Below, piece by piece: positions 44,008 to 53,059 of a stretch of DNA of 64,000 bases (position 1 is the first letter of the stretch; each line of letters starts with the position of its first letter). The notes beneath the pieces are model-generated. The model searched no databases, had not been told where the DNA came from, and saw nothing but the letters and a program-made list of their open reading frames with translations. This DNA is from Pantoea sp. Ap-967 (GTDB lineage: Bacteria; Pseudomonadota; Gammaproteobacteria; Pseudomonadales; Pseudomonadaceae), in assembly GCF_011752565.1 (NCBI RefSeq), contig NZ_VWXK01000002.1, positions 124,001 to 188,000 on the forward strand. The letters are read 5' to 3'. The position numbers and the translations under genes were made by a program.

Positions 44008-44213
44008 CGCATACCTCGCCTGTGTGAATCTCGTATTACCACGGACTTTATCCGGGCTTTTACCGTTAGACCATCAGTGGCTATTAATAGTCGACATGCC
44101 TGTCATCGATTGGGCACCTGACTTTCCTGTGCATTGGCCCCCGGAAATCGGTGCAGGGTAGCAGCCTTTGGCCTTAAGATTCACCCCTGCCCCACTTTAG
44201 GCGAAGCGCACCG

Positions 44214-45128
44214 ATGAATCGAAACGACCTGCGTCGCGTAGACCTCAACCTGCTGATCGTGTTCGAAACCCTCATGCATGAGCGTAGCGTGACCCGTGCC
44301 GCGGAGAAACTGTTCCTCGGCCAGCCGGCCATCAGCGCGGCCCTGTCGCGCCTGCGCAACCTGTTCGACGACCCGCTGTTCGTGCGCACCGGCCGCAGCA
44401 TGGAGCCGTCGGCCCGGGCCCACGAAATCTTCGCCTTGCTGTCACCGGCACTCGACTCGATCTCCACTGCCGTGAGCCGTGCCGCTGAATTCGACCCGGC
44501 CACCAGCAATGCGGTGTTTCGCATTGGCCTGTCGGACGACGCCGAATTCGCCCTGCTGCCACAACTGCTCAAGCGCATCCGCGCCGAAGCGCCGGGCATC
44601 GTTCTGGTGGTGCGCCGGGTCAACTACCTGCTGATGCCGACCCTGCTGGCCTCCGGCGAGATTTCCGTCGGCGTCAGCTACACCAGCGAGCTGCCGGCCA
44701 ACGCCAAGCGCAAGATACTGCGGCGCAGCAAGCCCAAGCTGCTGCGCGCCGACAGCGTGCCGGGCAGCATCACCCTCGACGACTTCTGCGCCCGGCCCCA
44801 TGCCCTGGTGTCCTTTGCCGGCGACTTGTCCGGGTTCATCGACGAAGCACTCGACGAGATTGGCCGCAAGCGCCACGTAGTGCTGGCGGTGCCGCAGTTC
44901 AACGGCCTGGGGAGCTTGCTGGCGGGAACCGACATCCTCGCCACGGTGCCGGACTACACCGCCGATGCACTGACCGCAGCGGGCGGGTTGAGGGCCGAGG
45001 ATCTGCCGCTGCCGGTGCGCACCTTCGAACTGCACATGGCCTGGCGCGGGGCGCAGGACAACGACCCGGCAGAGCGGTGGTTGCGGTCGCGGATACAGAT
45101 GTTTTTTGGCGACCCCGATAGCCTGTGA
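44214..45128 (+). CDS. LysR family transcriptional regulator
   Basis: This 304-residue protein opens with MNRNDLRRVDLNLLIVFETL and the helix-turn-helix VTRAAEKLFLGQPAISAAL, as in NodD/LeuO-like LysR proteins, then an effector domain ending about residue 295. It is divergent from the quinone oxidoreductase, so it very likely regulates that gene in response to an electrophile or quinone; the ligand is inference. The gap between them (44008-44213) holds several AT-rich patches that could be the shared operator. Confidence 0.9.
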   Translation: MNRNDLRRVDLNLLIVFETLMHERSVTRAAEKLFLGQPAISAALSRLRNLFDDPLFVRTGRSMEPSARAHEIFALLSPALDSISTAVSRAAEFDPATSNAVFRIGLSDDAEFALLPQLLKRIRAEAPGIVLVVRRVNYLLMPTLLASGEISVGVSYTSELPANAKRKILRRSKPKLLRADSVPGSITLDDFCARPHALVSFAGDLSGFIDEALDEIGRKRHVVLAVPQFNGLGSLLAGTDILATVPDYTADALTAAGGLRAEDLPLPVRTFELHMAWRGAQDNDPAERWLRSRIQMFFGDPDSL

Positions 45129-45288
45129 CAAAGCTCCATCGAGTTCTATAAATATCAATAAAATCAGTACTTTAATAAGACTTAAAATTCACAACCGTCC
45201 GTCGATCCCCACTGATATTTCGTTAAGGATCTACGATGGACTAAGGGTCAAAGCTATTCAGGACGAAGACAGCGGAGTGACGGAAGAT

Positions 45289-45312
45289 AACTGCTGAGCA
45301 AAAAGCAGTTTT
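45289..45312 (+). terminator. Putative intrinsic terminator after the LysR gene
   Basis: AACTGCT and AGCAGTT form a 7-base stem with an 8-base loop, followed by TT and then CGG. It lies 160 bases after the LysR stop and 40 bases before the end of the convergent cupin gene. The AT-rich stretch between (45129-45288) holds nothing I can name. Confidence 0.5.
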
Positions 45313-45351
45313 CGGCCTCCTCGCTGGGTTCGTACATCTCGTTTTTTCTGA

Positions 45352-45876
45352 TCAATGCCAGAGTCTCATCAAGACACCGTGAGCTCCGCTTACCGGGTCC
45401 TGCTCGGGGTGCGGCACTCGGGCGATACGTGCCAGCGCCTGCTGGTGACCGGCAACTTCTGGTCGCTGGATGTCGTAATCTTCCTGACCTTGGGGATAGG
45501 CGCCCACGACCAGAAAGTCGTCGCTGGACGCCATGCAACGATGCCCCGTCCCTGCTGGCAAAACCAGAACATCACCCGCCTTGACCGTCAGCGCCTGACC
45601 CGCTGCACCGCCCAACATTATCCGAGCATGGCCGCGAGCAATACCAAGCACCTCGTGCGCATTGGGGTGAAAATGGTGGTAATCGAAAATCCCGGCACGC
45701 CACAGCGGGGTCCATTGATGAGCGGCGAACAAGGTCTCGAACGCGCCGGCATTGTCATGCGCAGGAGCAAGTTGCAGTCGGTACAGCAACACGGGGAAAC
45801 GACTATTGGGCGTCGCGCCGTCATCCTCGAACCGCAAGGCCTGCAGGGGCTGGGTGCTGCTGTCGATGGCAAACAT
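45352..45876 (-). CDS. Cupin domain protein
   Basis: With the start at 45876 the protein has 174 residues and one cupin barrel. Motif 1 reads DYHHFHPNAHEVLGIARG, with histidines and glutamate for a metal, and motif 2 reads LVLPAGTGHRCMA. AGGAT lies upstream of this ATG; a longer frame adds 14 residues. It looks like a small cytoplasmic metal-cupin that may bind or isomerise a small molecule. It is divergent from the pyruvate-oxidase-like gene (gap 144 bases). Function not assigned. Confidence 0.85.
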   Translation of the reverse strand: MFAIDSSTQPLQALRFEDDGATPNSRFPVLLYRLQLAPAHDNAGAFETLFAAHQWTPLWRAGIFDYHHFHPNAHEVLGIARGHARIMLGGAAGQALTVKAGDVLVLPAGTGHRCMASSDDFLVVGAYPQGQEDYDIQRPEVAGHQQALARIARVPHPEQDPVSGAHGVLMRLWH

Positions 45877-46020
45877 GGGGGCATCCTGATCAGATGGGCA
45901 ATGTCCTTGAGAAGCCATACCTGTCCCGAGGTTCCTGCGGGCTGACCACGTACAACCTGTTGAAACTTTCCTCTTCGCGGCCCAGTCCAGACCCTATCGA
46001 TCACAGACAGGGAAAAGACG

Positions 46021-47808
46021 ATGACAACGACAGTAGGCGACTTCCTGATCGAGCGTTTGTACCAGTGGGGCGTGCGACGCATCTTCGGCTACCCGGGCGA
46101 TGGTATCAATGGCGTATTTGGCGCATTGAGCCGAGCCAACGGCAAGATTGAATTCATCCAGGCTCGCCATGAAGAAATGGCCGCGTTCATGGCCAGCGCT
46201 CACGCCAAGTTCACCGGCGAGCTTGGCGTGTGCATCGCCACTTCCGGCCCCGGCGCCTCGCACCTGCTGACCGGCCTCTACGATGCACGCATGGATCACC
46301 AGCCGGTGCTGGCCATCGTCGGCCAGCAGGCGCGCGCGGCGCTGGGCGGGCATTACCAGCAAGAACTGGATCTGTTGTCGATGTTCAAGGATGTGGCCGG
46401 TGCCTTCGTGCAGCAGGCGTCGACCCCGGAGCAGGTGCGGCACCTGCTCGACCGCGCAGTGCGTACTGCCGTCGGTGAACGCCGGGTCACCACCATCATC
46501 CTGCCCAATGACTTACAGGATCTGCCCTACCAGGAGCCAGCACGGGCACATGGCACAGTGCATTCGGGCATCGGCTTCAGCAAGCCCAAGGTCGTGCCGT
46601 TCGACGCTGACCTACAACGGGCGGCCGAGGTGCTCAATGCCGGGAAAAAAGTGGCGATTCTGGTCGGTGCCGGCGCCTTGCAGGCGACCGAGCAGGTCAT
46701 CGCCGTGGCCGAAAAGCTCGGTGCCGGCGTGGCCAAGGCGCTGCTGGGCAAGGCCGTGCTGCCTGACGATTTGCCCTGGGTCACCGGCGCCATTGGCCTG
46801 CTTGGTACTGAACCGAGCTACCAGCTAATGAACGAGTGCGACACTTTGCTGATGATCGGCTCCGGCTTCCCCTACGCCGAGTTCCTGCCCAAGGAAGGCC
46901 AGGCCCGTGGGGTGCAGATCGACCTGCAACCGGACATGCTCAGCCTGCGCTATCCAATGGAAGTCAACCTGGTCGGCGATGCCAGCGAAACCCTGCGCGC
47001 CCTGCTGCCGCTGCTTGAGCACAAAAGCGAGCGCCGCTGGCGCGACAAGGTCGAAAGCTGGCGTGCGCACTGGGACAAGACCCTGGAGAAACGCGCGCTG
47101 GTCAAAGCCGACCCGATCAACCCGCAGCGCGTGGTGCATGAGCTCTCCCCTCGCCTGCCCGACCGGGCCATTGTCACCAGCGACTCGGGCTCGTGCGCCA
47201 ACTGGTTTGCCCGCGACTTACAGATCCGCCAGGGCATGCAGTGCTCGCTGTCCGGCGGCCTGGCCAGCATGGGCGCGGCGGTGCCCTATGCCATCGCCGC
47301 CAAGTTCGCCCACCCGCAGCGCAGCGTAGTGGCACTGGTGGGCGACGGCGCGATGCAGATGAACAACCTGGCCGAGCTGATCACTGTGGCCAAGTACTGG
47401 CGACAGTGGGAGAACCCGCAGTGGATCTGCGCGGTCTTCAACAACGAAGACCTCAACCAAGTAACCTGGGAACAACGCGTGATGGAAGGCGACCCAAAGT
47501 TCGAGGTTTCACAGTCGATCCCCGACGTGCCCTACCACCTGTTCGCCATCTCTATTGGCCTGCATGGCATTTTCGTCGACCATGAAGAGCAAATCGCCAG
47601 CGCCTGGGAGCAGGCCTTGGCCGCCGATCGGCCGGTGCTGATCGAGTTCAAGACCGATCCCGATGTGCCGCCGCTACCGCCGCATATCAAGCTGGAACAG
47701 GCGAAAAAGTTCGCCAGCACCTTGCTTAAAGGTGACCCCGACCAGGCTGGGATGATCGTGCAGACGGCCAAGCAGGTACTCAGTGCAGTATTGCCTGGCA
47801 AGAAGTGA
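46021..47808 (+). CDS. Thiamine-diphosphate enzyme, pyruvate-oxidase (PoxB)-like
   Basis: The 595-residue protein has the three domains of the pyruvate oxidase/acetolactate synthase family. The PYR domain has FGYPGDGINGVFG and the catalytic glutamate in QARHEEMAAFMA; the middle domain binds the FAD or nucleotide; the PP domain has the TPP motif VGDGAMQMNNLAELITVAKY through FNNEDLNQVTWEQR. PoxB-type enzymes oxidise pyruvate to acetate and CO2 at the membrane under stationary-phase conditions. The C-terminal lipid-binding helix is not obvious here, so a related oxidase or decarboxylase is possible. Confidence 0.88.
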   Translation: MTTTVGDFLIERLYQWGVRRIFGYPGDGINGVFGALSRANGKIEFIQARHEEMAAFMASAHAKFTGELGVCIATSGPGASHLLTGLYDARMDHQPVLAIVGQQARAALGGHYQQELDLLSMFKDVAGAFVQQASTPEQVRHLLDRAVRTAVGERRVTTIILPNDLQDLPYQEPARAHGTVHSGIGFSKPKVVPFDADLQRAAEVLNAGKKVAILVGAGALQATEQVIAVAEKLGAGVAKALLGKAVLPDDLPWVTGAIGLLGTEPSYQLMNECDTLLMIGSGFPYAEFLPKEGQARGVQIDLQPDMLSLRYPMEVNLVGDASETLRALLPLLEHKSERRWRDKVESWRAHWDKTLEKRALVKADPINPQRVVHELSPRLPDRAIVTSDSGSCANWFARDLQIRQGMQCSLSGGLASMGAAVPYAIAAKFAHPQRSVVALVGDGAMQMNNLAELITVAKYWRQWENPQWICAVFNNEDLNQVTWEQRVMEGDPKFEVSQSIPDVPYHLFAISIGLHGIFVDHEEQIASAWEQALAADRPVLIEFKTDPDVPPLPPHIKLEQAKKFASTLLKGDPDQAGMIVQTAKQVLSAVLPGKK

Positions 47809-47933
47809 TACGCCATGTAGATGAGCCAGGCCTATGTGAGAGTTGCACACACCGCTGGTCCGGGTCATCGCGTAATGATTGATCGCGCATGAGACTCGGC
47901 GTGTCCAATCATAAGAGACACGTTGAGGTGGCT

Positions 47934-48290
47934 ATGCGTATTCGAGGCAAGAAATATCGTGAATGGGCGGGCGTCCCGATCAGCAGCAATACCCATGAAG
48001 AAGTGTTTTCAGATGGGATCTTGCTGGAGGTGCAAGCTCGATTGTCAAGAACCGGCGCAACGCAGTTGTTCATCGGGATCTATGCGTCTTCCGGTAAAGC
48101 GATTCGCGAAGAAACCTATGGGAGTCGTCCGGGCGAAACCATCATGCGCGCCTTAGCCTGGGGCGTGGAGCGCGCACGGCGAATTGCATCTGATCGATCC
48201 AAATACCCCACGCCGGGGGCCAACTCATCGACGCAAAGCGTGCCTGAAATGAAGACCGCGGATCCGCCCTCCTTGCCTGACACAGCCTGA
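47934..48290 (+). CDS. Small hypothetical protein
   Basis: This 118-residue protein starts MRIRGKKYREWAGVPIS, preceded by TTGAGGTGG, and has no known domain I can name. Its centre (LLEVQARLSRTGATQLFIGIYAS and the following helix) looks like a small beta-sheet with one helix, and the last 30 residues are Pro/Ser-rich and probably disordered. A longer frame (from 47889) lacks support. It follows the PoxB-like gene after 125 bases. Confidence 0.7.
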   Translation: MRIRGKKYREWAGVPISSNTHEEVFSDGILLEVQARLSRTGATQLFIGIYASSGKAIREETYGSRPGETIMRALAWGVERARRIASDRSKYPTPGANSSTQSVPEMKTADPPSLPDTA

Positions 48291-48383
48291 CTAAATCTTG
48301 CCATTGGTCCTGGACGTTGAGTAGCCCCTGGAACTGTCGGAATAGAGCCGCAGAATCATTGTGGGTATGAACGAGGACCGGTG

Positions 48384-49490
48384 TTACTGCATTTGGTCGT
48401 CCATTCCGTGCTTCACAACGGTGCGAAGGGCCTCGCGGTCATTCAAGCCTTGTTCGCGAGCCAATGCATAGGCCGCGCGCTGGCGATCGGCACTGGTGCC
48501 CTCGCACAGAATACGCCGGGCCTGAGCGAAGGAGCGCTCGGCATCGACAGTCTCGGCGGGGCATTTCGTCTCCAACTGCGCCAGCCAGCCCTCAGCGCTT
48601 ACTGGCTGTTGTCCCTCAACGCCGATGAAGGTGGCCAGGCGGCCCTGGCGCAGGGCGCGCCAATAGTTCTCCTGAGTCACCCAGCGCATTTCGCGGCATG
48701 CGGGGCAAGCATAGCCTCCCAGCGCGCGCTCGACGAGATGGCGAAACAGACCCGCGATAGCCAAGGCATCCTCGAGTCGAGGACAGCCATCGCAGATGCG
48801 CAATTCGATCGTTGGAAACCGTCGTGATGGCCTGATGGCCCACCAAAAGTCACCGTCTTCAGCCAGACTTTCGGTGCGCTGCAGCAGCGCCCGATAACGC
48901 TCGTAGGCGCTCCAGTCCGGCAACGGTTCAGGCAGCCCCATGTGCGGCCACTCACCGCAGAGCGCCCGCCGATAACTCATGTAGCCCGTGTCCTGACCAC
49001 CCCAGTAGGGAGACGAGGTGCTGAGCGACAACAGCAAGGGCAGCCAATACAGCACACGGTTGATCAACTGCATGCGGTCCAAGCCGGCAGGTATACCGAC
49101 ATGCACGTGCAGGCCATTGACCAGGCTGCGCCGGGCCACAAGCTGATAGTCGTCGAACAACTGCCGATAGTGCGGGGCACTGCGCGGACGCTGACGCAGC
49201 CATTGAGCGCTGGGGTGGCTCGCCGCGCCATACAACCCGACGCCCTCGCCGGCCAGCGCCTGGCTCAAACGCTGCCGCTGCTGGGTGAAGAACGCGCGAG
49301 CCTGATGCAAGGTCTCGAATACCGGCGAGGCGACCTCGACTTGGCTGCAAAACATCTCCTCGCTGAACCAAGAACCCAACGCAGTGCGGCAACAGCGGTC
49401 TACCGCCCGTGACGGCGCGGCCAACACGCGGCCCGTGGCCAGGTCGACCAGAAGGTATTCTTCTTCGATCCCGAACGTGCAAGGGCTCAT
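48384..49490 (-). CDS. GCS2-type carboxylate-amine ligase (YbdK-like)
   Basis: This 368-residue protein starts MSPCTFGIEEEYLLVD, the hallmark of the GCS2/YbdK family, and keeps the later NGLHVHVGIP, SPYWGGQDTGYMSYR and ELRICDGCP motifs of the ATP/glutamine-synthetase-like active site. YbdK-type enzymes make weak gamma-glutamyl or other amide bonds. It is the last gene of a five-gene minus-strand operon, ten bases after the methyltransferase. In this setting it may join an amino acid to a small molecule rather than make glutathione; that is inference. Confidence 0.88.
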   Translation of the reverse strand: MSPCTFGIEEEYLLVDLATGRVLAAPSRAVDRCCRTALGSWFSEEMFCSQVEVASPVFETLHQARAFFTQQRQRLSQALAGEGVGLYGAASHPSAQWLRQRPRSAPHYRQLFDDYQLVARRSLVNGLHVHVGIPAGLDRMQLINRVLYWLPLLLSLSTSSPYWGGQDTGYMSYRRALCGEWPHMGLPEPLPDWSAYERYRALLQRTESLAEDGDFWWAIRPSRRFPTIELRICDGCPRLEDALAIAGLFRHLVERALGGYACPACREMRWVTQENYWRALRQGRLATFIGVEGQQPVSAEGWLAQLETKCPAETVDAERSFAQARRILCEGTSADRQRAAYALAREQGLNDREALRTVVKHGMDDQMQ

Positions 49491-49500
49491 AATGCAGGCA

Positions 49501-50454
49501 TCAGCTACAGCGGGTGACGGTAAGCGCCACCGCGGCGATGCGCTCGACCTGCTCATAGCCCGGTTCGAGCAACTGCTCGCCAAAAACGTCCGGGTCCAGC
49601 TCCCGGTAGAACCAACTGAACGAAGGCCCGGCCAGACGCTGGCGAGCGGCCTCGAGCAGCGCATCCCGTCCATCGACTATCGCCACGCCGGTATACAACA
49701 GCAACGTACCTCCCTGCGTCAGGCGCTCACAGGCCTGCTCGACAATGCGCAGCGACAGTTCACCACCCAGCGATCCCCCGCCGTGGCGGTAGGTGCGCTG
49801 GCCAGCGTCGAGCATATAGGGAGGGTTGGCGACGATCAGGTCGAATGTTCCGGTGACGCCATCGAGCAGATCGCTGGGCTCAACCGTGACGTTGGCCACA
49901 CCAGCCAGGGCGGCGTTGACAGCGGTATGGCGCAGCGCCATGGGGTTGATGTCCACCGCGCTGACCTGCGCGTGCTGGACGGCGCAGGCAATCAAAAGCG
50001 CACCGACGCCGCTGCCGCAGCCAATATCGATGGCATGCTGCACCGTTTGCGGATTGTGCTGCAGGTGGTCCTGGATCACCTGGGCAAAACGGTAGCTATC
50101 CGGGCCGAAAAACACCGCGTCGCGGCTATCGGTGGGCCAGGCAGAATGCACTAGCAACAGATCGTCCAAGCTGGACCAACGTACGTTACTGCGCCACAGC
50201 GCGCCCTGCGCCTCCAGCACGCCGGCACTGCGCAGTTGTTCCAGTTCGTCGGCGCTGAGCAGCGACGCGGCGAACGGCCGGTTCCAGCCGAACACATCGC
50301 GCAGCGTGTGTGCCTGCCGCGGTTCAGCGCGGGCAGTGACTCGAGCGTGCGTTGCCGGGGTCACGCAGGTGAACCGGTAGCCGTCGGCACGCAGGCGCCG
50401 GCCCAGCTGCAGCAAGGCCTCGTCGGCACGAACCTGGTCTTGATCGAGCAGCAT
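49501..50454 (-). CDS. SAM-dependent methyltransferase (HemK/PrmC-like)
   Basis: The 317-residue protein has a Rossmann methyltransferase domain: motif I AIDIGCGSGVGALLIACA, acidic loop SAVDINPMAL, and NPPY (IVANPPYMLD). NPPY is found in enzymes that methylate amide or exocyclic amino nitrogens, such as PrmC and RsmC. An N-terminal about 110-residue domain (VRWSSLDDLLLVHSAWP) precedes it. Its ATG shares bases with the stop of the 52-codon ORF before it (TGATG), so translation is coupled. Substrate unknown; the operon suggests a small molecule or peptide. Confidence 0.88.
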   Translation of the reverse strand: MLLDQDQVRADEALLQLGRRLRADGYRFTCVTPATHARVTARAEPRQAHTLRDVFGWNRPFAASLLSADELEQLRSAGVLEAQGALWRSNVRWSSLDDLLLVHSAWPTDSRDAVFFGPDSYRFAQVIQDHLQHNPQTVQHAIDIGCGSGVGALLIACAVQHAQVSAVDINPMALRHTAVNAALAGVANVTVEPSDLLDGVTGTFDLIVANPPYMLDAGQRTYRHGGGSLGGELSLRIVEQACERLTQGGTLLLYTGVAIVDGRDALLEAARQRLAGPSFSWFYRELDPDVFGEQLLEPGYEQVERIAAVALTVTRCS

Positions 50455-50612
50455 CAGTGAAGCCCTCCCTGCAGCAACCCGGTAGCCTGAATGTAGGCGC
50501 GCGTGGCGCGCAGGCCCTGAGGCGTCGCGTGCCGATTGCCGGCCATCGCCCCGATCAGCGCGGAAATGTCCGGGGTTTGCGGCGCCACCAATGACTCATC
50601 TTGCAGGTGCAC
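50454..50612 (-). CDS. Small 52-residue ORF between iron enzyme and methyltransferase genes
   Basis: A GTG at 50612, 12 bases after the iron-enzyme stop and in its frame, opens a 52-codon ORF whose TGA overlaps the methyltransferase ATG. The product has a Pro/Thr linker (APQTPD), a hydrophobic stretch and a helix (RATRAYIQATGLLQ) ending GGLH; it has no cysteine. The tight packing suggests it is real, but a GGGAAA RBS is weak and it is too short for motif recognition. It could be a small subunit, a regulator or a peptide substrate. Confidence 0.5.
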   Translation of the reverse strand: MHLQDESLVAPQTPDISALIGAMAGNRHATPQGLRATRAYIQATGLLQGGLH

Positions 50613-50624
50613 GGCGTTTTCCCA

Positions 50625-51797
50625 CTACCCAGGTACCAGTCGGCGCGGGGCCAAGCCTTGCCAGGTTCCGGCGATCCAGTCATGCCAGAGCTGCTTTTCA
50701 TAGGCATCGAATACGCCGAACATCTCCGCTACCGGGCCATCGATCAGCGACCAGAAACGGCTTCGTCGGGGGTCGGTGTCACGCTTGACCCAACCCTGGG
50801 CCTGTAGCGCGTCCAGGAAACCAGGCATCGCACCGGGTTTGGCGAGCCACTGGTTGATGGTGCGTCCCTGCAGCCGACAGCGATCGGCGTGCATGTACTG
50901 CCCGTAGACGCGCTTGCGCTCCAACGCGGCAACCAATTCGGCCTGCACATCGAACGAGGCAATCAATGAGGGCGTGTCGATGCCCAGGTCATTGAGCCGG
51001 TAGCCTTGCCTTACCCGTTCGTAGAACTCCGGCCCTTGATCCCGGGCTAGACCGGTAAAGCTTTCCAGAGAGCGACGTGCATGGCCGCTGGCGGCATTGT
51101 CGATGGTCACATGCAGCTGGAAGTAATGTGCGTCGATGCCGAGTTCGGCCAGCTCTTGCGTTGTGATCAGCAGGTGCAGCGGTGGTTGCTCGTAACCCAG
51201 GTTGTAACCGATCACCTCAGGCAGGAAGCGCTCGCAGTGTTGTCCCAGGGCCAGTTGCAGTGCGCCTTGTAAATAACGCGCGGGCGCCAGTGGCGCCAAT
51301 TGCAGGCAGCCCAGGTGACTCAGCAGGCGCTGGTAGATCAACACATGATTGCAGCGCGGATCGCCGTCACCCAGTTCTTCGAGGAAAGTGCGGATCAGAC
51401 CATGAAAACGCGGGTCGCGCCAATGCCACAGCGTGCCGTGCAACCACGCGCCGTCGACCGCCTTGGTCGGTGCCACCTGCTGCAGAAACCACAAGGCATG
51501 GGCACGGTTGCAAAAGTAGCGACGTGGCGCACCCAGGCTCCGCTGCTGGAGATAAGCCGCATACTCGTTGGCGACCCGATGTGCGTGGGCAGCCATCCAG
51601 TGCGGCAACCCGCCAGGGTCGTCCGGCAGACCATCCGCGAGGCTCCGGGCTCGAAGCAGTTGGCCTTCCAGCCAAGCCTCGGCCGTTGGGTCATGGCCTT
51701 CGAGCAGCCTCTGATACCGAAGTTTGGGGCCTTCAACTTCATTACCGATCACCGTACTGCTGCCTGTCCTGATCACCATGCCCGATACCTCGCTCAT
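50625..51797 (-). CDS. Iron-containing redox enzyme (haem-oxygenase-like di-iron oxidase)
   Basis: The 390-residue protein matches the haem-oxygenase-like iron enzymes: largely helical, with candidate ligands in FLPEVIGYNLGYE and in the block DAHYFQLHVTIDNAASGHA, where H-x-x-x-D and a following H lie on one helix. Such enzymes use Fe and O2 for N-oxygenation, desaturation or C-C cleavage in natural-product pathways. ATGA overlaps the upstream lipoprotein stop. With the ligase and methyltransferase it forms a likely tailoring set; the product is unknown. Confidence 0.82.
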   Translation of the reverse strand: MSEVSGMVIRTGSSTVIGNEVEGPKLRYQRLLEGHDPTAEAWLEGQLLRARSLADGLPDDPGGLPHWMAAHAHRVANEYAAYLQQRSLGAPRRYFCNRAHALWFLQQVAPTKAVDGAWLHGTLWHWRDPRFHGLIRTFLEELGDGDPRCNHVLIYQRLLSHLGCLQLAPLAPARYLQGALQLALGQHCERFLPEVIGYNLGYEQPPLHLLITTQELAELGIDAHYFQLHVTIDNAASGHARRSLESFTGLARDQGPEFYERVRQGYRLNDLGIDTPSLIASFDVQAELVAALERKRVYGQYMHADRCRLQGRTINQWLAKPGAMPGFLDALQAQGWVKRDTDPRRSRFWSLIDGPVAEMFGVFDAYEKQLWHDWIAGTWQGLAPRRLVPG

Positions 51798-51979
51798 GGA
51801 TTCTGCGGTCTGGTTTCAGGCGCAGGGCGAATGGCAGGTGGATCAGGTTGCTGCATCTGCAACGAAGGTTTGCTTGGGTCGGCATCCTTCGCCGGATGAC
51901 CGTTATCTCGATCGAAACAGCCACCGAGCAGCGTCAGGCTTGCCGCCAGCAGCGATATGGCGAACAGATTGTTTTTCAT
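51794..51979 (-). CDS. Small lipoprotein
   Basis: This 61-residue protein starts MKNNLFAISLLAASL and has a lipobox LTLLGGC, so it should be cleaved before Cys21 by signal peptidase II and anchored by lipid. The mature part is Pro/Gln/Asp-rich and disordered. It overlaps the iron-enzyme start by 4 bases, so it heads that operon. Its role in the operon is unclear. Confidence 0.75.
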   Translation of the reverse strand: MKNNLFAISLLAASLTLLGGCFDRDNGHPAKDADPSKPSLQMQQPDPPAIRPAPETRPQNP

Positions 51980-52187
51980 GCGCGGCTCCCATCGATTGCA
52001 TACGGTCCTGTAGCAAGCGAGTCCCAGAACGCCCCGAGGATTCGTTTTGATTAGCGCCCAGCAGATGAGCGGCGCCTTCGAGCACCGCGCTCCAACCTTG
52101 CTCGAAGAAAAACTAAACCTTCTCCTGCTCCTGCGGCTCAACCGACTGCGACATTGAGGTCGCGCCCACTGAAGGAAGGAGTCAGAC

Positions 52188-52688
52188 ATGCACCAGCCAT
52201 TCTTGAAACTCGCAGGCATCACACTATTGATGAGCCTGGCTTCGCTACAGGTACAGGCCGCCTCTTCGGATGACTTTGTCGATGCAGCCACCGAGGCCGG
52301 CATCGCCGAGGTGGTCGCAGGCAATCTGGCACAGGAAAAGAGCCAGAGTGCCGACATCAAGAAATTCGCCCAGCAAATGGTGACCGACCATACCAAAGCC
52401 AATCAGGAGCTAGGCGACATCGCCCGCAAACTGGACATCAGCGTGCCAGACGAGGCGACACTCACGGACAAGATCAAGAAAATGATCCTCGAATGGCGGG
52501 AAGAGTCGTTCGACAAGTCATATGTGAACAACCAGGTGGATGCTCACGAAAAAGCAGTGGAACTGTTCAAGAAGGAAGCAGCGTCATCCGACAAACCTGA
52601 ATTGAAGGCGTTCGCCAGCGATAAATTGCCGACCCTCGAGCACCATCTGGAGCAGGCCAAAGCGCTGCAGACTAGCCACGGTAAATAA
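52188..52688 (+). CDS. DUF4142 family periplasmic protein
   Basis: The 166-residue protein has a Sec signal peptide (LAGITLLMSLASLQVQA, cleaved near residue 24) and a four-helix ferritin-like bundle with DAATEAGIAEVVAGNLA and VDAHEKAVELFKK. DUF4142 proteins are common in stress clusters but their biochemistry is not settled; His positions in VTDHTKANQEL and LEHHLEQA could bind metal. AAGGAAGGAG precedes the ATG. It is divergent from the lipoprotein-iron-enzyme operon across 208 bases. Confidence 0.88.
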   Translation: MHQPFLKLAGITLLMSLASLQVQAASSDDFVDAATEAGIAEVVAGNLAQEKSQSADIKKFAQQMVTDHTKANQELGDIARKLDISVPDEATLTDKIKKMILEWREESFDKSYVNNQVDAHEKAVELFKKEAASSDKPELKAFASDKLPTLEHHLEQAKALQTSHGK

Positions 52689-52711
52689 CCTGCAGCCGAG
52701 TGAGGTGAACG

Positions 52712-52963
52712 ATGAGCAATGACGAATTACGTACTGAAGTCCTGACGCGGTTGCTCCACGCCCATCCCAACGGGCTGGGCAAGGAAGTGCTGGACAATTA
52801 CCGGGGCGAGAAAGCCGTGGCCGGCATGCTCAAGACACTTCAGGAGCACGGCCTGATTCAAGATGGCAGCGTAGCGGTCGGCTCTGATCATCAGGTGACC
52901 ATGAGTTACCCGATCAAGCTTTCAGCAGCAGGGGTCGAAGCGGCTCGCCAATTGGAGAGCTGA
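52712..52963 (+). CDS. Small winged-helix-like hypothetical protein
   Basis: This 83-residue protein follows DUF4142 after 23 bases with AGTGAGGTG upstream, so it is likely co-transcribed. The sequence (LTRLLHAHPNGLGKEVLDNY, then VAGMLKTLQEHGLI and a beta wing) looks like a minimal winged helix. It may bind DNA or a protein partner; no family was recognised. A strong terminator follows. Confidence 0.75.
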   Translation: MSNDELRTEVLTRLLHAHPNGLGKEVLDNYRGEKAVAGMLKTLQEHGLIQDGSVAVGSDHQVTMSYPIKLSAAGVEAARQLES

Positions 52964-52970
52964 CGCCAGC

Positions 52971-52994
52971 GGGACCGCATCGCGGTCCCTTTTT
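52971..52994 (+). terminator. Intrinsic terminator
   Basis: GGGACCG and CGGTCCC form a 7-base stem around CATCG, followed by TTTTT. It ends the DUF4142 transcription unit. Confidence 0.9.
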
Positions 52995-53059
52995 CTGCTG
53001 CCTGCTGTTGATCATCACGTCTGCCGGGGTTTCAAGCAATTGACTCAGGAGTGAATACC

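Noticed and set aside
45106..45297. A 63-codon ORF between the LysR gene and a hairpin
   Set aside because: It overlaps the LysR end, has no RBS and its AT-rich sequence shows no protein-like pattern.
46021..47808. Firm naming as poxB
   Set aside because: The TPP and PYR motifs fit the family, but the membrane-binding C-terminal helix could not be identified, so no symbol was given.
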